Notes: a model not told the origin generated them from the letters alone. DNA of 64,000 nt from Arion vulgaris (GCA_020796225.1 CM036764.1:21962733-22026732); one strand, 5' to 3'. Shown: positions 10,440 to 22,119, counted from the stretch's first letter. Numbers and translations are program-made.

Positions 10440-10812
10440 CAAGCGATGATGATAACAACCTCAGACGTGTTCTACTGCACCTCTCTGGTGTGTGCGGAGG
10501 TGAATGTAGAGTCCAATCTTAGAACACAATCTCCTACCACAGGTGGAGCAAACATGATCAAGGTTAGACATGTGGTGTGTTGTGGGTGTTGTGTGTTCTG
10601 TTTTTGCCCAGCTCATTTTCTCTGTGTCTCAACGACACGATTATTCTCAGCTATGTGGGTTCATCTTGTGTTGTTACAGCGCCACATTTGGCGATCTTGC
10701 ACAAGGGATTCCCAGAACGTGGTGTCTATATCGAAGCATTTCAGAGACACTTTAAGAGTGTCTTTAAATCGTTTTTTCTGCCCACCAGCAGAACGACTAG
10801 GTAACATATGTT
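10440..10812 (-). pseudogene. LINE C-terminal fragment
   Basis: Reads SRSAGGQKKRFKDTLKVSLK, then CFDIDTTFWESLVQDR, and further on CLTLIMFAPPVVGDCVLRL and DSTFTSAHTRE. This resembles the extreme C-terminus of LINEs with a KRYKDxLK motif and a degenerate zinc-finger-like tail. Several stops. Confidence 0.6.
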
Positions 10813-10829
10813 TGTTAAATTGTCGGATT

Positions 10830-11075
10830 CTGTTATTACAACAACAACAAAACTGGTTACTGCCTGCAAATACCGTTTTTATGCGATGTAGTACAGGGGA
10901 CATGTGTCTGTTGAATTTAATGGCCGCATTGCTAGTTCAGCCGCCCGAAACAGTTCAGGTTATGATTTTCTTTATGCCCACGACAGAAAAAACGTCTTGG
11001 TCTTACCGTGGATTGAAACCTGGTCTCCCGCATGGTAGCGGTGATTTAATCCATTCGGCCAGACGCTGGACTGTT
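10830..11075 (-). mobile_element. SINE-D copy 1 (tRNA-headed)
   Basis: On the minus strand, TGGCCGAATGGATTAAATC and AGGTTTCAATCC are box A- and box B-like. The body is shared with 12820-13045 (TTTAATGGCCGCAT, TTTATGCC, ACAGAAAAA). Confidence 0.65.
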
Positions 11076-11179
11076 ATAACTATATCAAAGACTATTGTTC
11101 AATACTTTATGTCAACATCAGTGTTGATAGATTTGATTGAATATGCTTCCACAGTTCTTCTTCTACTCTTTCACTACTT

Positions 11180-11400
11180 GCTACTTTATAGAAGTGTTGG
11201 GGCGGATTTTTGTGTGTGCTTGTCCTAATACACTTTCTAAGCTGTTATTCATTTTCTTAAGGCTGTTCTTTATGCCGTCATTCCATCTTTTGCGTGCTCT
11301 TCCTCTTGCTCTGTAATCGTTATACTTTTTCAGTGTGGCACTATGTGGTAGGCAATATAAGAGCATTCTTGTCAGGTGTACAAATCATTTATTATGTTGC
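11180..11400 (-). pseudogene. RTE-type LINE, C-terminal fragment
   Basis: Reads HKCSYCLPHSATLKKYNDY-like then RARGRARKRWNDGIKNSLKK. Related fragments lie at 23.0 and 56.5 kb. Confidence 0.6.
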
Positions 11401-11650
11401 TCTTTTATGAATTGCATGACTAGCTCACATCCAGTCTTCTTCTGACCTCTTAATTTCTAATTGTGTCTCTTATTGTCACACCTGCAGCTCTTCTAAGACA
11501 CCTCATCTCCGTCGTTATGATTTTCCGCTTATTAGCTGATGTTATTGGCCATGTTTGACACTGGTAACATAGTATTGGCCAGAAAATCGTATTTATAAGA
11601 CTTGCTTTAGTTTTTACGGGCTCTACAGTAGTCAAAAGAAAACGCAATGA
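11401..11650 (-). pseudogene. RTE-type LINE fragment
   Basis: Reads VKTKASLINTIFWPILCYQC, QTWPITSANKRKIITTEMRC and LRRAAGVTIRD, the region between RT and C-terminus; the same subfamily occurs at 47.5-48.6 and 58.9-59.4 kb. Confidence 0.65.
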
Positions 11651-11711
11651 AAATTAAGTACATGCAAACTTATAAAGAGGTGCGTACAGATAGTACATTT
11701 AGCAAATATGT

Positions 11712-11870
11712 CTTCTTCTACTTCTTCTTCTTTGCGTTGGCTCTTATCAACATAATTTAATCCTTCTTTGTGATTTGTTTGATTTGTACCGAGAAAGAGA
11801 ATACGTTTCATCGCGGTTTATAAGCTCCTACGACCGGCGCATTCGAAAATTTCGATCTAAAACAAAGAGA
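11712..11870 (-). mobile_element. Diverged SINE-E fragment
   Basis: CTTCTTCTTCTTTGCGTTGG, TCCTTCTTTGTGATTTG and GAGAATACGTTTCATCG follow the order of the better SINE-E copies at 13.2 and 31.7 kb, with many changes. Confidence 0.5.
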
Positions 11871-12437
11871 TATGGTATATTAATTTATATTTAAGTACAA
11901 CAGTATGTGATTCCCTAAGTTACAATCGATTTAACGGGCTTTCGGCAAAAACTGATAACTCTTCCTACTCATAACAACAGACGGTTTACTTTATAGCTTC
12001 TATAACTCTCTTGTCATCTATGTTGTTGACGGTTGATTAGGAATAGCTTATAACGAGAACTCCTCCACTAACAGCGAAACACCTGTATCAGGGCGGAGCT
12101 ACGAATGACAGGTTAATTTAAACGTACTGAAGACGAATGTTATACACGATTCCTACTTGGAATAGAAGACTCTACCTCACTGCATTGCACATCTCACTCA
12201 GAATTGTAATCTAAATTTGTAAGAATTCGTTAAATCCTTCCTATCTGTAATCCATTTCCACAAATCTGTGTCGTATTGGGCAGAATTCTTGCAGTTTATT
12301 AGAGGTTGGGTTTAGACTTCAAATCAGAATCTGTATAGTCAAAATTTGATTGTTACAGAAAATTCGATGAAACACTAATAGTTTCTTAGGAAGACGTTCA
12401 GGACCATATGTTACTAATGACGCTGAAATGACGAACG
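11871..12437. other. No gene recognised
   Basis: Searched on the minus strand for further Wnt6 exons; none seen. No clear repeat. Confidence 0.4.
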
Positions 12438-12787
12438 AATATACCTTACCTGCAGAAGTAACTAAGTAACAAAACGTGAAGGAAATACCTTACCTGCAGG
12501 AGTAACTAGTAACAAACGTGAAGGAAATACCTACTGCAGGAGTAACTAAGTAACAAAACGTGAAGGAAATACCTTACCTGCAGGAGTAACTAAGTAACAA
12601 AACGTGAAGGAAATACCTTACCTGCAGGAGTAACTAAGTAACAAAACGTGAAGGAAATACCTTACCTGCAGGAGTAACTAAGTAACAAAACGTGAAGGAA
12701 ATACCTTACCTGCAGGAGTAACTAAGTAACAAAACGTGAAGGAAATACCTTACCTGCAGGAGTAACTAAGTAACAAAACGTGAAGGA
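12438..12787. repeat. Eight-copy 44-bp tandem repeat
   Basis: Unit contains ATACCTTACCTGCAGGAGTA and ACTAAGTAACAAAACGTGAA. One unit near 12510-12540 has lost several single bases compared with its neighbours. Confidence 0.9.
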
Positions 12788-12819
12788 GGAATCCGTTTTT
12801 AAATTTTAAAACAATATAT

Positions 12820-13045
12820 AAAACTGCCGTTACTGCCTCTAGTATCACTTTTAGGCGGTGTAGGACAGGTGGGACGTGAGCCTGAGGAATTTAATGGCCG
12901 CATGGCTAGTACAGTCGACGCGAAGCTGTTCATGTTAGGGGTTTTTCATTTATGCCGACAACAGAAAAATATCCTTGGCGTTACCGTGAATTAAACACAG
13001 ATCTCCACATGGAGCCACGATCTAATCCATTCGCTCAGGAGCTCG
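12820..13045 (-). mobile_element. SINE-D copy 2
   Basis: Shares with copy 1 the segments AATTTAATGGCCGCAT and TTTATGCCGACAACAG and a degraded head (GAGCGAATGGATTAGATCG on the minus strand). Confidence 0.6.
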
Positions 13046-13204
13046 TCGAGAAATGCGTTTTTAAATCATATGGTATATTGGAGAATGTTGTATTAGGTCG
13101 TATTTTTTTAACCAACAGCGCACACGGTGGGTAAACATCACGCATGTCTTCTCCCACTCCCCGTCCCTTCCCCTCCTTCTCCACCCATAGCTTCTCTGTT
13201 ACAC

Positions 13205-13478
13205 AGTTGAGACTGGATTCAACCTCTTCGTCTTCTTTGCGTTCGTTCTTTACGACCAATTTTAATCACTCTTTGTGATATGTTTGATCTTTGCCAAGAA
13301 CGAGTATACGTTGCACATTGGTTTGGTAGGCCCCTAAATGAATAGACCTCTACACGTTTAGGACACATGCATCCGATTTCAGCCAAACTTCCTTAGTCGC
13401 CTCTTACGACATGCGTGGCAAGTAACAGTGGTTCTATTCTTTACACCCCAAATTTGGGATCCGGCAGGATTCAACCTG
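13205..13478 (-). mobile_element. SINE-E copy 3
   Basis: On the minus strand: GGGGTGTAAAGAATAGAACC, GCATGTCGTAAGAGGCGACT, GGGGCCTACCAAACC, and the 3' part with AAATTGGTCGTAAAGAACG and an (AAG)n tail. Near-identical to 31672-31915 and 45925-46165. Confidence 0.8.
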
Positions 13479-13609
13479 AGAACCGTTATGATTGGGAAAA
13501 AGTTCCAATCTCACTTTGTAATTGGACCCTGGACCATGTGCATTTGAAGCAAGGACATTAACCACTATTATAATATTAAAAGTTATAAACTTATGTTATA
13601 CTAGAATCA

Positions 13610-13845
13610 ATCAAGTGCCATGCCTGCCGGCGTAGTCGATCATGTCTCTCCATAACTTTCTCTGCTTGACGTAATCAGTTCTGACGTCGATCTTGTGTCA
13701 AACCATGATATCAGGCCATCCAACATCTTCGCCCTCTGTCTTCCACGATCTCTCCTTCCCTGAATTTTACCTGTTGTCACCAAATATTCTAAACCTACCC
13801 GTCGCATTATCTACTAGAATACATGAAGAAATAAGAAGGAGAAAA
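13610..13845 (-). pseudogene. RTE-type LINE, C-terminal fragment
   Basis: Reads TGKIQGRRDRGRQRAKMLDG on the minus strand, then WFDTRS. The copy at 44440-44660 is homologous. Confidence 0.65.
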
Positions 13846-13865
13846 TGTGTACGAATATTCTAGAT

Positions 13866-14313
13866 CAATGTTTCCCAAAGTGGACGATGAAGCGTTCTAG
13901 GATTGGGGGAGGGGCGATGGTTCAGAAGAATCTGAGGGTGTTCAGGTGATTAGGGGTCGATGACTCCTTAAAGAAGAAATTAATAATAAATATTTTGAAA
14001 TCAATTATTTTCGTGATTTTGCAATTGAATAATCATTTCAAATTTGAATTCTGCATTTTAATTTATCTTATTCCCGTCAAACACGATCCATTTTTTCATC
14101 AATTTTCTCTTTCATGTATATAATCATTTGAAAATTGATCATGTATTACAGAAATATATATCAATTTTCTATGTCACTGAGAAAATAGAGCATGTATATA
14201 TGTAGGAGGGGGCGTTGGCAAACTGTTATAATGTGGGAGGGGGCGTTGCGAAGTTTAGGTTGTGGAAAGTGGGCGGTGGACCGAACAAGTTTGGGAATCT
14301 ATGTTCTAGACGA
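13866..14313. mobile_element. hAT-type MITE, family 2, copy 1
   Basis: A 448-bp element with imperfect inverted ends CAATGTTTCCCAAAGTGG / CATAGATTCCCAAAC and 8-bp duplications TTCTAGAT (13858-13865) and TTCTAGAC (14314-14321). GGGGGCGTTG-type blocks near the right end. Homologous to 29425-29798. It lies 90 bp from Wnt6 exon 2. Confidence 0.72.
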
Positions 14314-14403
14314 ACTCCTCCAAAGCTGAGACAAAATAAAACAAACAATAAAAACATATTTCCTGTGAATATGAAGAAGAAGAAGATATAAACTGTTACT
14401 TAC

Positions 14404-14622
14404 TGTTTTTAATAATCCTGGAAATAGACCGTATTACTGTAGTACAGTTCCATTGTCTTTTCCGAAACTGATATTGACACTCCATGAGAGCAATCTTAGC
14501 ACCTTTAGCAACTTCAGCTACCACTTCTGGTTCTGTTACATATTGTCTTCTGTATACCGGCAAGACGTTTGGAGTCTTTGCAGATTGTGTTGGAGTCCAG
14601 GACCAATGGGCTCCCTACCGCC
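14404..14622 (-). CDS. Wnt6: Wnt6 exon 2 (N-terminal Wnt domain), 2-bp frameshift
   Basis: Second exon of the Wnt6 orthologue, minus strand. The acceptor TTTCCTAG ends at 14623 and the donor A|GTAAGT starts at 14403. The opening reads AVGSPLVLDSNTICKD, then KRLAGIQKTIC, then in another frame EPEVVAEVAKGAK and ECQYQFRKRQWNC, ending ISRIIKN plus one base (phase 1). These are diagnostic Wnt positions: four conserved cysteines, the ECQ-QFR-WNC block and an N-glycosylation sequon at NCT. As given, the frame breaks between TIC-N and EPEVV near 14535-14541 and would stop six codons later (R T R S G S then TGA). Restoring two bases gives 73 codons, the length I recall for vertebrate WNT6 exon 2. Such strong conservation on both sides of one small gap suggests an assembly error more than a pseudogene. 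Later exons, including the lipidated Ser and C-terminal Cys-rich domain, are outside the window. Confidence 0.88.
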
Positions 14623-14684
14623 CTAGGAAAATATGAGGTGTAATCAGATATTAATTAAATGTAATCTTATTTTATTTCTCATTC

Positions 14685-14910
14685 TCTTTGTCTCTCTCTC
14701 TCCATTTCTTTCTTTCTTTTCTCTCATTTGTTTCAGGCAGGTATAAAATATTGTTTTTAACGTCCTCAGACTTGTGTCTCTTTACAATCAGCATTTCACT
14801 TTCTTTTGTTTATCGCTTTTCTCATTCTCTTTCTCTCTCTCTTTTCTCTCTCTTCTTCTCTCTCTTCTTCTCATCTATTTTTCTGCGTGTTTTTGTATAT
14901 GTGTGTATAT
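14685..14910. repeat. Pyrimidine-rich (TC)n and (TG/TA)n microsatellite
   Basis: Runs of TCTCTCTC and TTTCTTTCTTT, then TGTGTGTATATATATATG. In Wnt6 intron 1 just upstream of exon 2. Confidence 0.8.
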
Positions 14911-14973
14911 ATATATGTATGTGTGTGTTACGAGAATACATTGATACGGTTAACTTTCTAATACAGAATAAAA

Positions 14974-15205
14974 AGGGTTTAAAAGGTTTTAAGTCAAAGG
15001 TTTGACTTCATTGCAGCGGTTTTACCCATATGGCTCGTCCTCTCCGCAGAAATGGCACGCAACCTACCGAAAGTATTGCACAAAGGACGAACTCCATAGC
15101 TCCGGCAACAATCCTATGGGTCACTGGAAAAAAACGTCCGGATTCAAACCCACGACATCCGACTCGCAAGGCAAAGTGCTTAACCACTCACCCACAGAGA
15201 CCCCC
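14974..15205 (-). mobile_element. SINE-B copy 1 with TSD
   Basis: On the minus strand the head reads GGGGGTCTCTGTGGGTGAG, TGGTTAAGCACTTTGCC and GGGTTTGAATCC (box B-like). Flanked by a 14-bp duplication, AATACAGAATAAAA at 14960-14973 and AATACAAAATAAAA at 15206-15219 (13 of 14). Body homologous to 20455-20700. Confidence 0.8.
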
Positions 15206-15289
15206 AATACAAAATAAAACATATGAACGCTTTCCATACCTTAAAATATCACTGAGTGCTGACAATTATTTGATGGCACCAAAACTTGT

Positions 15290-18200
15290 ATAAATACACA
15301 GTTATTGTAGTTACTTTGTTTGATGCAGATATCACAATAATTATATGTCATCTAATATACTCAATATATAAATACACAGTTATTGTAGTTACTTTGTTTG
15401 ATGCAGATATCACAATAATTATATGTCATCTAATATACTCAATATATAAATACACAGTTATTGTAGTTACTTTGTTTGATGCAGATATCACAATAATTAT
15501 GTGTCATCTAATATACTCAATATATAAACACACAGTTATTGCAGTTACTTTGTTTGATGCAGATATCACAATAATTATATGTCATCTAATATACTCAATA
15601 TATAAATACACAGTTATTGTAGTTACTTTGTTTGATGCAGATATCACAATAATTATGTGTCATCTAATATACTCAATATATAAACACACAGTTATTGTAG
15701 TTACTTTGTTTGATGGAGATATCACAATAATTATATGTGATCTAATATACTCAATATATAAATACACAGTTATTGTAGTTACTTTGTTTGATGCAGATAT
15801 CACAATAATTATGTGTCATCTAATATACTCAATATATAAATACACAGTTATTGTAGTTACTTTGTTTGATGCAGATATCACAATAATTATATGTCATCTA
15901 ATATACTCAATATATAAACACACAGTTATTGTAGTTACTTTGTTTGATGCAGATATCACAATAATTATATGTCATCTAATATACTCAATATATAAATACA
16001 CAGTTATTGCAGTTACTTTGTTTGATGCAGATATCACAATAATTATATGTCATCTAATATACTCAATATATAAATACACAGTTATTGTAGTTACTTTGTT
16101 TGATGCAGATATCACAATAATTATGTGTCATCTAATATACTCAATATATAAATACACAGTTATTGTAGTTACTTTGTTTGATGCAGATATCACAATAATT
16201 ATATGTCATCTAATATACTCAATATATAAACACACAGTTATTGTAGTTACTTTGTTTGATGGAGATATCACAATAATTATATGTGATCTAATATACTCAA
16301 TATATAAATACACAGTTATTGTAGTTACTTTGTTTGATGCAGATATCACAATAATTATGTGTCATCTAATATACTCAATATATAAATACACAGTTATTGT
16401 AGTTACTTTGTTTGATGCAGATATCACAATAATTATATGTCATCTAATATACTCAATATATAAACACACAGTTATTGTAGTTACTTTGTTTGATGCAGAT
16501 ATCACAATAATTATATGTCATCTAATATACTCAATATATAAATACACAGTTATTGCAGTTACTTTGTTTGATGCAGATATCACAATAATTATGTGTCATC
16601 TAATATACTCAATATATAAATACACAGTTATTGTAGTTACTTTGTTTGATGCAGATATCACAATAATTATATGTCATCTAATATACTCAATATATAAACA
16701 CACAGTTATTGTAGTTACTTTGTTTGATGCAGATATCACAATAATTATATGTCATCTAATATACTCAATATATAAATACACAGTTATTGTAATTACTTTG
16801 TTTGATGCAGATATCACAATAATTATATGTCATCTAATATACTCAATATATAAATAACAGCTTTGTAGTTACTTTGTTTGATGCAGATATCACAATAATT
16901 ATATGTCATCTAATATACTCAATATATAAATACACAGTTATTGTAGTTACTTTGTTTGATGCAGATATCACAATAATTATGTGTCATCTAATATACTCAA
17001 TATATAAATACACAGCTTTTGTAGTTACTTTGTTTGATGCAGATATCACAATAATTATGTGTCATCTAATATACTCAATATATAAACACACAGTTATTTC
17101 AGTTACTTTGTTTGATGCAGATATCACAATAATTATATGTCATCTAATATACTCAATATATAAATACACAGCTTTTGTAGTTACTTTGTTTGATGCAGAT
17201 ATCACAATAATTATATGTGATCTAATATACTCAATATATAAATACACAGTTATTGTAGTTACTTTGTTTTATGCAGATATCACAATAATTATATGTCATT
17301 TTTTATATACTCAATATATAAATACACAGTTATTGTAGTTACTTTGTTTGATGCAGATATCACAATAATTATGTGTCATCTAATATACTAAATATATAAA
17401 TACACAGCTTTTGTAGTTACTTTGTTTGATGGAGATATCACAATAATTATATGTCATCTAATATACTCAATATATAAATACACAGTTATTGTAGTTACTT
17501 TGTTTGATGCAGATATCACAATAATTATGTGTCATCTAATATACTCAATATATAAATACACAGTTATTGCAGTTACTTTGTTTGATGCAGATATCACAAT
17601 AATTATATGTCATCTAATATACTCAATATATAAATACACAGTTATTGTAGTTACTTTGTTTGATGCAGATATCACAATAATTATGTGTCATCTAATATAC
17701 TAAATATATAAATACACAGTTATTGTAGTTACTTTGTTTGATGCAGATATCACAATAATTATATGTCATCTAATATACTCAATATATAAATACACAGCTT
17801 TTGTAGTTACTTTGTTTGATGCAGATATCACAATAATTATATGTCATCTAATATACTCAATATATAAATACACAGTTATTGTAGTTACTTTGTTTGATGC
17901 AGATATCACAATAAATATGTGTCATCTAATATACTCAATATATAAATACACAGTTATTGTAGTTACTTTGTTTGATGCAGATATCACAATAATTATATGT
18001 CATCTAATATACTCAATATATAAATACACAGTTATTGTAGTTACTTTGTTTGATGCAGATATCACAATAATTATGTGTCATCTAATATACTCAATATATA
18101 AATACACAGTTATTGTAGTTACTTTGTTTGATGGAGATATCACAATAATTATATGTCATCTAATATACTCAATATATAAATACACAGTTATTGTAGTTAC

Positions 18201-18884
18201 TTTGTTTGATGCAGATATCACAATAATTATGTGTCATCTAATATACTCAATATATAAATACACAGTTATTGTAGTTACTTTGTTTGATGCAGATATCACA
18301 ATAATTATATGTCATCTAATATACTCAATATATAAATACACAGTTATTGTAGTTACTTTGTTTGATGCAGATATCACAATAATTATATGTCATCTAATAT
18401 ACTCAATATATAAATACAGAGTTATTGTAGTTACTTTGTTTGATGCAGATATCACAATAATTATATGTCATCTAATATACTCAATATATAAATACACAGT
18501 TATTGTAGTTACTTTGTTTGATGCAGATATCACAATAATTATGTGTCATCTAATATACTCAATATATAAATACACAGTTATTGTAGTTACTTTGTTTGAT
18601 GCAGATATCACAATAATTATATGTCATCTAATATACTCAATATATAAATACACAGTTATTGTAGTTACTTTGTTTGATGCAGATATCACAATAATTATAT
18701 GTCATCTAATATACTCAATATATAAATACACAGTTATTGTAGTTACTTTGTTTGATGCAGATATCACAATAATTATATGTCATCTAATATACTCAATATA
18801 TAAATACACAGTTATTGCAGTTACTTTGTTTGATGCAGATATCACAATAATTATATGTCATCTAATAAATTCAATCTATAAATG
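15290..18884. repeat. ~46-copy 78-bp satellite
   Basis: Unit of 78 bp containing CTAATATACTCAATATATAA, ACACAGTTATTGTAGTTAC and GATGCAGATATCACAATAA. Since 78 is divisible by three, a 26-residue period (KYTVIVVTLFDADIT...) stays open over more than 500 codons; indels near 16855 and 17300 break it. Recurrent variants (TAC/CAC, ATA/ATG, GCA/GGA) show a seven-unit higher-order pattern (546 bp) between about 15.68 and 16.55 kb. The right edge runs straight into the 3' end of a SINE-A copy. Confidence 0.95.
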
Positions 18885-19106
18885 AAACTGAAAATTGTGG
18901 CATATCCTTTACAGGACGCCGCCATCAACCACAGTAACCGAGTCGTTGATTTTCTAGGCACCATTTAGACGTTCAGTAGTTTGTCATTGCTTTCTCAACA
19001 GTGAAGTCTAATTCAACCGTTAATAAAAATACACGGACACGAATTTGCTTTCAAACTGCTCACCGCGGATGAACGGTACGCTTGGTTTGTGATGGAGCTC
19101 ACTGCC
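18885..19106 (-). mobile_element. SINE-A2, 3' end fused to satellite
   Basis: The minus strand reads the SINE-A body from a degraded tRNA head (GTGAGCTCCATCACAAACC) through AGAAAGCAATGACAAACTAC to CCACAATTTTCAGTTTCATT, which passes without a gap into the 78-bp array. Confidence 0.78.
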
Positions 19107-19615
19107 GAGATAAAGACAGTTACAAATACTTGTAGGAAAACTCTTGATTCTTAGATAATGAAGTTGAATTCCATGCAGGTAAAGTAGTCAACAAATCCTC
19201 TTCTTCTTCAGTGTTATTCTTTTTTAGTTCTTGCTTTCAATCATTGAGTGTAAGAAGTTATTTTGGTGATGTCTTTACAACAAAGTTGTATGTTCAACAA
19301 ACCTCGCAAATCTAGTGCTCTGACATGTTCGACTCTTGTGTGAACAAATCTCTTTAAAAAGTACAGCTAGTCATTTCACTGCAACAGTTAATAAGTAGTT
19401 TACATCTTGTTATCTCTACTCGTTTTGTCAGAATGTAGATACGCAGTCTGTTGTCAGTGTCACCACGTTTAGATGAAGTTACATCTTGATCGGTGCTGAA
19501 TCGCTGTAGGTGAAATATAGTTTCCTAGTGTTATCGGAGACTGACGATAAAATGTAGGACCTGTGTTCAAGTTGAGCACCTAAAAAAGTCCTCAGAAATT
19601 GAACATCTATAAGAG
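19107..19615. other. No gene recognised
   Basis: AT-rich intron sequence. Confidence 0.4.
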
Positions 19616-19780
19616 GTGTTACTCCGCTGCTTGGGCAAAATTCATTAAAAGGATTGAAATAAAATTTTTACAATCATTTTTGCCATCTTCAAAATTATTT
19701 CAGGGCCTCTCGTAGATGTTATAGAATTCGTGAACTGCCAGTGAGATCTTCTTGTGTAAGAAAGATATCAGAGTACACAC
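19616..19780 (-). repeat. Unclassified dispersed repeat X, copy 1
   Basis: The minus strand of this stretch aligns with 38950-39040 (TTTTTGCCAT-TTCAAAATTA, GAATTCGTGAACTG, GAGATCTTCTT). No coding or SINE signature seen. Confidence 0.5.
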
Positions 19781-20454
19781 GGTTATTCAATGAGTGCAAT
19801 GATGATGATCATATCAACCTTCTTTACTGTGTTTTCTGTAAAAGCAACAAGACAATGCTCATTTGTCACAAATATTGTGTGGGATTTGGGTTGGATTTTG
19901 TTTACAGTGCATTGCTTAGCAACCTACCATCAACAACAACATGATCATTAAAAAGATCGAAAAAATACAAAAGACATTGCAACAACATCAGCATTGACGT
20001 AAGCAAAATTTGCAAATGTTGTCACATAACGTTATGCAATAAGCAGATCGTGAGTCACTATTGGAGATTCTGTACATAGCGAAGGAAAACAACGAATGGT
20101 TTTGAACTAACATAAACTCATTTTGTATTATTAACAAAGCTTAATAAGCATACATTAGCTTCATAATTGAACAATTCTGGTAATAACTCAACAAAGACTG
20201 TTTTCAACTTGCAAAAGATGTCTGTGATAGATGAAAGCTTGAAGAAAAACTCACTAATTACTGGGAAAAAAAACTGGAAAGATAATAATAAAAATTACAC
20301 AAGTAAAAAGAGGGTTAGACGTAATATTTTCTGGAACTTCTCAGAAAATTCAGCTGTCTGCGGAATGCCAACTATACTCCAAAAATGTTTTTAAAAGTTG
20401 GAACTTAGCGCATAACCACTTCAATTTGAAACTAAAAAAACGAATACTTGGTAC

Positions 20455-20700
20455 TAGGGGGGTCTCTGTGACTAAGTGGTTAAACCATTTGCCTTGCGTT
20501 TCTAAGGTTGTGGATTGTAATCTCGATCCGCGTTCTGTTCAAAGGTTCAACTTGTTTCTAGAAACCCCAATGATTGTTGTCGCAGCTACAAAGTGTGTAC
20601 CTTGTGCAATACTCATGGCAATTGACATGCCATTTCTGCAGAAAGAGACTGAACCATGTGGAGAAAGCCGTTGCAATGAAGTCAGTCTTTCGTATTTAGA
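20455..20700 (+). mobile_element. SINE-B copy 2
   Basis: Head GGGGGGTCTCTGTGACTAAG then GTGGTTAAACCATTTGCC; body TTGTGCAATACT, TGCCATTTCTGCAGA and GCCGTTGCAATGAAGTCAG match copy 1. Confidence 0.72.
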
Positions 20701-20880
20701 GCAAAAAAACAATACTGTCAAACAGTCACGCACAATACAAAATCAAAATGAGCATAAAACAACAGCTAAAACAATGAAAATCTATTGAGAAACCGTAGTC
20801 AAATGATCAAATACAGTCCTGACCTAAAGTAACACATGCAGAAAAAAAGTGTCATAAATGATTACAATAAAGTCACAATA

Positions 20881-21892
20881 TATGTATGAGACTCCAGTAA
20901 AACTATTTGATTGGCAAAATACGTAATCACAAAGTACTGTAGTTTTACAAATTACAAAACAATGACAAAATACACCAACGTTTCGACCAACAAGGCCTTT
21001 ATCAAGCAAACGAACAACATGAGAGACACATTTTTTTTAAAAAACATATAGACGACCACATAAAAACGTTTCTAATGAAAATCTTGGAATAAAAACGAAA
21101 AACGAAATAAATGTAACACAAAAGAACACACATAAAAACTAGAAATAGAACGGAAGAGAGACAATAAAAATCTTGTAAATATATAACTTGAATACATGCA
21201 ACATATGCCATATAGATTACAAGGCTGGGAAGAGAAAGTACTAAGAAGCATAGGAATGTAATACGTTGAGCCCACGTGGTCGCAAGGAACCATACAACGA
21301 AATCAACCGATTCACCAGAGCAAATCGACTGCGATCATCCGAGGAACTCGATCGGATGGCTGTGACCTGGACATCGTGAGCTCCAAAATGGCAGTATCAT
21401 TGAAATTGGTGGCTATAGGGGTCACAGAGCTTTGGCGTATGTTGCGCAAGTGTTGGACGAATCGGTCACTGAGCCTCTTGCCTGTTTCGCCGATATAAGC
21501 CTTGTTACACCGCTTACAGATAATGGCATAGATAAGATTACGGGACTCGCATTTGAAACCATCGTCAATAACAAGCGTGGTTAAAGGAAAAGATACAGTA
21601 CGCGTCTGTATCACATAAGCACACGTGTTGCAACGCCGACGGCCACGCTGGACAGTGCAAAATGAGTCTGGATATTGGACTTAAGGCGACTGTGTACCAA
21701 CATATCCTTAAGACTTCTGTCCCGTCTGTAAGCCACCAAAGGATAGTTGGGAAGACAGAACGTGTCTCAGGATCTGACTTAAGAATAAACAGATGACGGA
21801 ATAAAACATTTTTCACCAGTGAACTATGGGGTGGAAAGTTAAGATAAGTTTTACTATGTCAGAGTTAGTAGTCTTATGCTGGCTGGTAAGAT
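20881..21892 (-). mobile_element. Penelope-like element, 5'-truncated, with TSD
   Basis: Retains the end of the RT-linker, the GIY-YIG endonuclease and the 3' region (AACGTTTCGACC...CAAGGCCTTTATCAAGC). Flanked by a 19-bp duplication: TTACAATAAAGTCACAATA at 20862-20880 and TTACAGTAAAGTCACAATA at 21893-21911 (18 of 19 match). The copies at 39.35 and 53.68 kb are the same family on the opposite strand. Confidence 0.82.
21250..21835 (-). pseudogene. Penelope-like GIY-YIG endonuclease fragment
   Basis: In two frames: NVLFRHLFILKSDPETRSVF, then VIQTRTVSFPLTT, then CESRNLIYAIICKRCNKAY and IGETGKRLSDRFVQHLRNIR. The last block is the GIY-YIG nuclease core (Y-x-I at IYAII, AYIG, with the conserved Arg). 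Frameshifts occur before and after it. Confidence 0.8.
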
Positions 21893-22119
21893 TTACAGTA
21901 AAGTCACAATAGATTAAATCTTGAAAAAAAAATAAACACAATTTGAAATAGTTTGATACATCACAATATTTTAAGTACCAAACCACACAGAAAAAATATG
22001 TTCAAAAATAATTTTATTAAAAAGGTTAGGGTCCATAGTTAAGAATAGTAAAAGGGCAATTTCTGATTAGTATGTCTGAGAACATGTATGAACTACAAAC
22101 ATAGAAATGTGGATAAGAA

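Noticed and set aside
12438..12787. CRISPR-like array
   Set aside because: Units are contiguous with no unique spacers, and the window is clearly eukaryotic.
1..14400. Wnt6 exon 3 or later exons
   Set aside because: Searched on the minus strand for RETAFV, CKCHG and HWCC-type motifs; none found, so they are assumed to be beyond the left end.
15286..18885. Four long hydrophobic repetitive open frames as membrane proteins
   Set aside because: Same reason with the 78-bp unit; frames break at small indels and end in SINE sequence.
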